Of a DNA stretch of 64,000 nucleotides, positions 58,816-64,000 are shown one piece after another. The stretch's first letter is position 1. The number at the start of each line of letters is the position of its first letter. A model generated the notes under the pieces. That model did not search any database. It had not been told where the DNA came from and saw only the letters and a list, made by a program, of their open reading frames with translations. Made by a program: the position numbers and the translations under genes. This DNA comes from Xiphophorus maculatus (taxonomy: Eukaryota > Chordata > Actinopteri > Cyprinodontiformes > Poeciliidae), in the NCBI RefSeq assembly GCF_002775205.1, contig NC_036450.1:6282787-6346786 (forward strand). The letters are read 5' to 3'.

Positions 58816-59319
58816 ATTTCCTCTTTCCTCTCAGATTGTTGATCAGGTTCATGGTTCTGATGTCTCTGCTCTGCTGTTCTGATCTTCTTTATTTTTCCGG
58901 TTTAGTTCTTTGTGTTATAGGAGCCATAAAGGAAATCACTGCTGATCATTTATTTCATTCTTATGACAGAAATATTTCATGAAAATCTAAACTTCTCTGG
59001 ACTCTAATGGTTTTCCTTTCATTTTTGTATCCATGTATTTCGATGTTTTATTTGTTGTTAAATCAGTTGAGATCAAAGTGATCTGAACTTGCTTCTGTTT
59101 TCTATATTGTGATCCAAAAAACCTGAAACATCAAATCAGAACTGATGCTGTTTTCTTCTCATATTTTTAGATTTAGATCAGAAAAATGTCTGTAGTTCTG
59201 TCTCTTTGGACTTCTTCAATAAAGAAACTTGATTACAGAGAAATGTTGAAAGTTTTCTAATCATTATTGTGATAAATTGTATGTTTGGTCGTCTATAGAG
59301 CAGAAACTTTTCCTCCAGA

Positions 59320-59505
59320 GTGTCTTATTTGCTGCTGGAAAAGATCAGATGTTTGGTTTCGTCTTCATTCATCAACAACACTCTGGATCCACCACCACAG
59401 AAAGATCCTGGTAGCAGTAATGAAGAGGAGGTTAAAGCTCCTCCACTGTCAACATTTGGAAAACTGAGCTTTAAACCTGTGAGAAAGGTTGGAGACGTGT
59501 CATAA
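59320..59505 (+). other. Downstream ORF of the TRIM unit, copy C
   Basis: Same frame as 47,523-47,747: FINNTLDPPPQKDPGSSNEEE to KPVRKVGDVS. In this copy tattgag has become tatagag, placing a stop in the upstream part, so only the last 61 codons are open. No known domain. Confidence 0.4.
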
Positions 59506-59852
59506 AACCAGTGGCGATAAAAGTGGGTATGCACTGTAAGCAGAGGGGCGCTGCACTAGAGGGGGCGCAAAAACCATGTGGGAAATTTTTCTAGTCGGCA
59601 TTTTCTGTATTTAACAGCTGGATGCATGAAATGATCAGTAATAGAGGAACAGCACTGATTCTGCGCCCCCCGCCCTTTTACCCCACTGCCTCTCCCCATA
59701 CATATACAGGTAGTTTGGGCAGGCGGCCCTTTGAGAAAACGCTGAAGCGTGTTTTTTATGTTTTTATTTTAAATTTGAATGGTAGTAATGCACTCGACAA
59801 CAGGGAGCTAAAGATGGGCGGCAGAAAACAAACTCCAGAACAGAATAAAGAA

Positions 59853-59953
59853 GATGGAGGGATGAAGATGATGGAGGGATAAAGATGATGGAGGGATGAA
59901 GATGATGGAGGGATAAAAATGATGGAGGGATGAAGATGATGGAGGGATGAAGA
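59853..59953. repeat. 17-bp minisatellite in the TRIM unit tail, copy C
   Basis: About six units of gatgatggagggatgaa, some with ataaa instead of atgaa. Copy A has only about two units at 32,738-32,775, so it expanded after duplication. Confidence 0.9.
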
Positions 59954-60080
59954 AAAGCTTTTCAAAGTGGTTGAAAGACAATAGGTGAGTAAAGTCAGTG
60001 TATCAACAGGAGGGCTGTAAATATTCAGGTTAGCTTAAACTAGCCTAAAATGGCAGGTGGCTGTTGTCTTGTTAGGGTTG

Positions 60081-63000
60081 ACAACTTCTTAAAGTTCCCG
60101 GAGAAGAAATTTGTGAGGAAAAGAGATATTATACAAGATGGGGCCAAAATCACGTTTGCACAGGATCTATCTGCAGAGACGGTGCGGATCAGACGCTGGT
60201 TTCACCCGGTGGTGAAGCTGGTTGTTGACATCGGTGCATTCTGCGGATACCAACACAACCCCTGCAAACGTCGGATCCTCCACGGTGGAAAGATCCATCT
60301 CTTCTCAACACCTCAAGAAGCTGAACAGTTTTACAAGACTCTTCCAAAATAAACACAGCGGATGCTTTTGGCCAGTGAGTCATGAAAGACAAGCTGGTTA
60401 AGAAACAGGTAAACCGATAAGACATTCTAGCTATTCCTGCTCCAATAGAACTGATCAACGATCGGATCATAAGCAGGATAAGTTCTAAGTTAATGGGCAG
60501 TTCATATAAACATGGCTGATTGCTGTTATGTGCTCATGTATTCTAAGTCTAATTTGAACTGTTTTTGAATTAATGCTAAAAGTTAAGCCTTAAATAAGTT
60601 GTTACCGTTCTATTAAGGGCTAATGGTATAATTTTATTTTTATAGTGGACACTGTGTACTGTGTGGAGGTTTGGTGAGGTCACGTTGACTAGTTGCTCCT
60701 CAGTTGTGGATCAACGTCCTCCAGATTCTTGGTTCAAGGGGAGGAGGAGGCATTTCAGATAAAGAAATGCAAAAGTTCATTTGGGGGTTCATGACGAGTT
60801 CTGTGTCTTGTACGGTTGAATGTGTGAATTTATGTGCAAACCTGCATTTTCAGTACCATCTTTACTTTATTTTATTTTACTGTAACAGTAAATTAAATAA
60901 TCTGATATGGAGAAGACAACCAAAGGAAATATTTTGAATATCAAAATTACAGGCTGGAATGTCAAGGGAATAAGAAAAGTAACTAAATTGAAACAATTAT
61001 TAGACTGGCTAAGATATTTGAAATCCAAAATAAATTTCTACAAGAATCTAAATTGATTGAGCCAGAAATACATCGGATAACCAAAAGATGGCAGGTTCAG
61101 GTGATTCACTCTTCCTTTACCTTTATAATAACGCCTGAGGAGTCATTATTCTTATACATAAGTTAATACCATTTCAAACTATAAAGTCAATCAAAGACCC
61201 AAATGGGAGATATATTATTGTACAGGGACATTTTTCAACAGTTAAACTAAATTTGATAAATATTTATGGACCCAACAATGATAACCCATCCTTTTATGAA
61301 AACGTATTCTTAACCTTGTCAACCCTGGAGGGACTTTACATTAAAGGAGGGACTTTAATTGCACCCTAAACCCAAGTCTGGATAAATCTACTCAAATTGA
61401 TACCAGTCATACACAAACCAGGAAAATACTCCTTGCAGTAATAAAAATAAACAATATAACCAAGAATTAGAATCATTAGAGAGACAAATTAAATCCAGCC
61501 AAGTAGATCTATATCAGAGCAATGATCCTACAAAATTACACAAACTGACTGTTTTAAGAACCAGATATGATAAATTAACAGAGAAAGTGGCAAAAAACTT
61601 AATGTGGACTAAACAAGCATTTTATGATCAAGGAGAAAAGGCTGGTAAATTATTGGCTTGCAGGATAAAACGGGTGCAAGAGGAAAGAACAACTAACAGC
61701 ATAAAATCAAAATCGGACATTTTAACCACAGACCCTTCAGAAATAAATGAAAATTTTAGAGAATTCTACAAAACCTTGTATAAGTCTGAATATTCTGGAA
61801 ACAAAGAAGCACAAGCTGCATTTTAAAAAAAATTAAAATTCAAAACCCTTTTAGAGAAAACAACTCTTGATAGTCCTTTAACAATAAAAGATCTATCTGA
61901 ACCAATAGACAGCATGAACAGCGGTAAAACCCCAGGTCCTCATGGACTTCCAATAGAATTTTATAAAGCATTTTAAAATAAATTAATCTCACCACTTCTC
62001 AACATGTATGAGGAATCATATAAATCTGGAAGACTCACTGAGGTTAGCTACAGTAACTCTTTTACTAAAAACAAACAAACCCCCGACTGAATGCTCCTCT
62101 TATAGAGGAATCAGTCTTACGGGATGTGACACAAAGATTTTGTGTAAAGCCCTCTCTAGGAGATTAGATAAGTACCTGCCCACTTTAATAATAGATGATC
62201 AACAAGGATTTATTAAAGCAAGACAAGGCTACCATAATATAAGACGGGTTCTTAATGTATTACATGAAAAACATAATTGTAAGGACACAGCGATGTTATC
62301 ATTGGACGCACGTCAAGCTTTTGATAGAATAGAGGACCTTTCTGTTTGAAGTGCTGCCCAAATATGGACTTGGTGAAACCTTTCTAAAATGGATACGACT
62401 ACTATATACTGATCCCACAGCACAAGTTTTAACCAGTAATAACATGTCAAGACCTTTTAATTTACAAAGGTCAACCAGACAGGGTTGTCCTCTGTCACCA
62501 CTGCTGTTTGTATTGGCAATAGAAACTCTGGCGATGGCTGTTAGAGCAAATACAGGAATATCAGGAAGTAGAGCTGGAGGAAGAGATCAGCTCATTTCCT
62601 TGTTTATGGATGACATCATATTTTTCATAAGTAATTTAAAGATCAGTATTCCTAATTTATTAAACCTAATAAAAGAATTCGGTGAATTTTCAGGATTTAA
62701 ATTAATAATTCTAAATCAGAGTTAATGTTTCTTAATGAAGAAGAAAGGAGAAATCCTATCGTGGTTACAAAATTTAAAATAACTGCAAAAGGTTTTACTA
62801 ATTAGGCATTAAGATCACCCCATCCCTCAATGAAATAAGAGCAGCAAATTATAATCCCCTTGAAGAAAAAGTTACAGAAATGATAAATTGATGGTCAAAT
62901 TTGCTTATATCCATCATAGGCCGAATAAATTTATTAAAAATGGCAATCTTGCCTAAATTTTTCTTCTATTTTCAAACACTTCCATTGCCACTGTCAGATT

Positions 63001-64000
63001 CATTTTATGACAGTCTGGACAAACTATTTAACCAATTTATTTGGAGTAATAGAAAAGCAAGACTCCGTTTAAAGATACTCTATTTGCCCTACGAAAGAGG
63101 TGGACTTCAAGTCCCTAATCCCAGATGGTATTATATGGCCGCCCAACTAACACCAGCTACTCATTACTTTTGTCTGATGAACCTCCAGCTTGGGTAGACA
63201 CTGAACAGCAATCTGTTCCAGATTTACCCTTAAACACCTTTCTATATTCTTCAGATAAAAAGACACTTAAAAAAGAAGGAACCCTTTCTTAAAAAATACA
63301 ATTATAACTTGGCATGCAGCACATGAACATGTAGGTGACCGTCCAGAGTTATCACAATTTACCCCTATTTGGGGTAATGAAAGGTTCACCCCAGGGAAAA
63401 ATGATGAAGGATTTAAACTATGGATGATCTGTCAGTTGGTGTTCAAGTCGCCTTATTGTATTTTTTAACTGAACTGAAACACACAGAATTCCACAGCACA
63501 TCTACATTAAGGTTGTCATAGTCAAGCTAGCATAACTGAACTACTTCCCTCTTCCTCACAGTTTTATTTCTCTTAATTAAAACGTTTTCTTGACCTTGTT
63601 ATCTTGATGGAAAACCAAAGGCATTCAGAAAATTAAAGATCTATATGCCGAGGGCATGTTGCTTACTTTCTATCAGTTATATAAGAAGGATTTAATACCC
63701 CCAAAACATTTTCTTAAATATTTGCAACTGAAAAATGATATGTCATCAAACCTGAAACGAATAGTTGACATTCCACCTTTAACAAAAATAGAAGAGGTGT
63801 GCTTTGGGGACTTAAAAGGGAAGGTTTTCTTTCTGTGTCCTATAATTTGTTGATGCTTTCCTCTAAAGATTCAACAATAGATAAGTTAGACGCTTGGAGA
63901 AGAGATTCTCTCAAAGATATAGATGAGGAAGACTGGAATCAGGCTTGTTTAAAAGCACAAAAACAAACAATAAACACGATCTAAACTTCTGCAATATAGA
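60081..64000 (+). mobile_element. L1-type LINE, second subfamily, runs off the window
   Basis: Inserted after gttagggttg, where copy A continues uninterrupted (32,898). It begins in the ORF1 C-terminal domain (60,081-60,353: KFVRKRDIIQDGAKITFAQD, then LHGGKIHLFSTPQEAEQFY). ORF2 starts at 60,907 with KITGWNVKGIRKVTKLKQLL (endonuclease start). The RT follows: KTPGPHGLPIEFYKAF, SYRGISLTGCDTKILCKALS, LDARQAFDRIE, RQGCPLSPLLFVLAIE, LFMDDIIFF, then the C-terminal KYLQLKNDM. The catalytic box reads FMDD, not the usual FADD. Stops and frameshifts are frequent and a 190-bp element interrupts it. Inactive. Not closely similar to the L1 at 47,886. Confidence 0.88.
63423..63611 (-). mobile_element. About 190-bp element inserted in the L1
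   Basis: Reverse complement of 20,890-21,080. It splits the L1 frame between GFKLW and KGIQKIKDLYAEGM. Possible 4-bp flanks atgg on both sides. No coding frame; class unknown. Confidence 0.7.

Overview
This is a 64-kb piece of a vertebrate nuclear genome, almost certainly a teleost fish. Genes are split by GT-AG introns, non-coding DNA is AT-rich, and the repeats are typical of fish: Rex3 and Rex1 LINEs, L1/Tx1-type and L2-type LINEs, tRNA-derived SINEs, Tc1 relics and many small hAT-like elements. The species cannot be fixed from the sequence; a percomorph such as a cyprinodontiform is only a guess.

Layout. 1-12.6 kb holds no recognisable exon: two 23-bp minisatellites (1-360, 4541-5346), a hAT-like element with a nested SINE, and a Tc1 relic split by a MITE. 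At 12,935-13,052 (minus) lies the first coding exon of arrdc1 with its GC-rich promoter. From about 14.9 to 24.1 kb (minus) lies a complete glutamine synthetase gene (glul): six coding exons giving 375 aa, an upstream non-coding exon and a TATA-like box. A hAT-like element sits just after its stop codon and another in one intron. 24.1-28.1 kb is transposon debris ending in an L2-type LINE.

28-60 kb is a recent tandem expansion of an intronless TRIM gene (RING, B-boxes, coiled coil, PRY-SPRY). Three copies are open (28,529; 45,391; 57,145) and one is a SPRY-only fragment (33,140). Each full copy carries the same downstream block, which includes a short shared ORF. RING to coiled coil is nearly constant among the copies while the SPRY varies, as expected of diversifying immune-type TRIMs. 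An IRF/ETS-like motif lies about 30 bp before the ATG in two copies. Between the copies are three minus-strand exons of an unrecognised gene (33,720-35,236), two orphan exons of a single-pass membrane protein (54,808-55,129), and large LINE insertions. Paralogous empty sites give exact ends and order for the Rex3 insertion (30,671-32,149) and an L1 (41,919-44,670).

Two more L1-type elements interrupt the downstream blocks (from about 47,886 and 60,081). The first contains a 1.8-kb hAT and, most strikingly, a 21-bp minisatellite that appears to have grown from the first codons of its own endonuclease domain. All LINE ORFs are broken. No CRISPR array, rRNA or standalone tRNA gene was seen.
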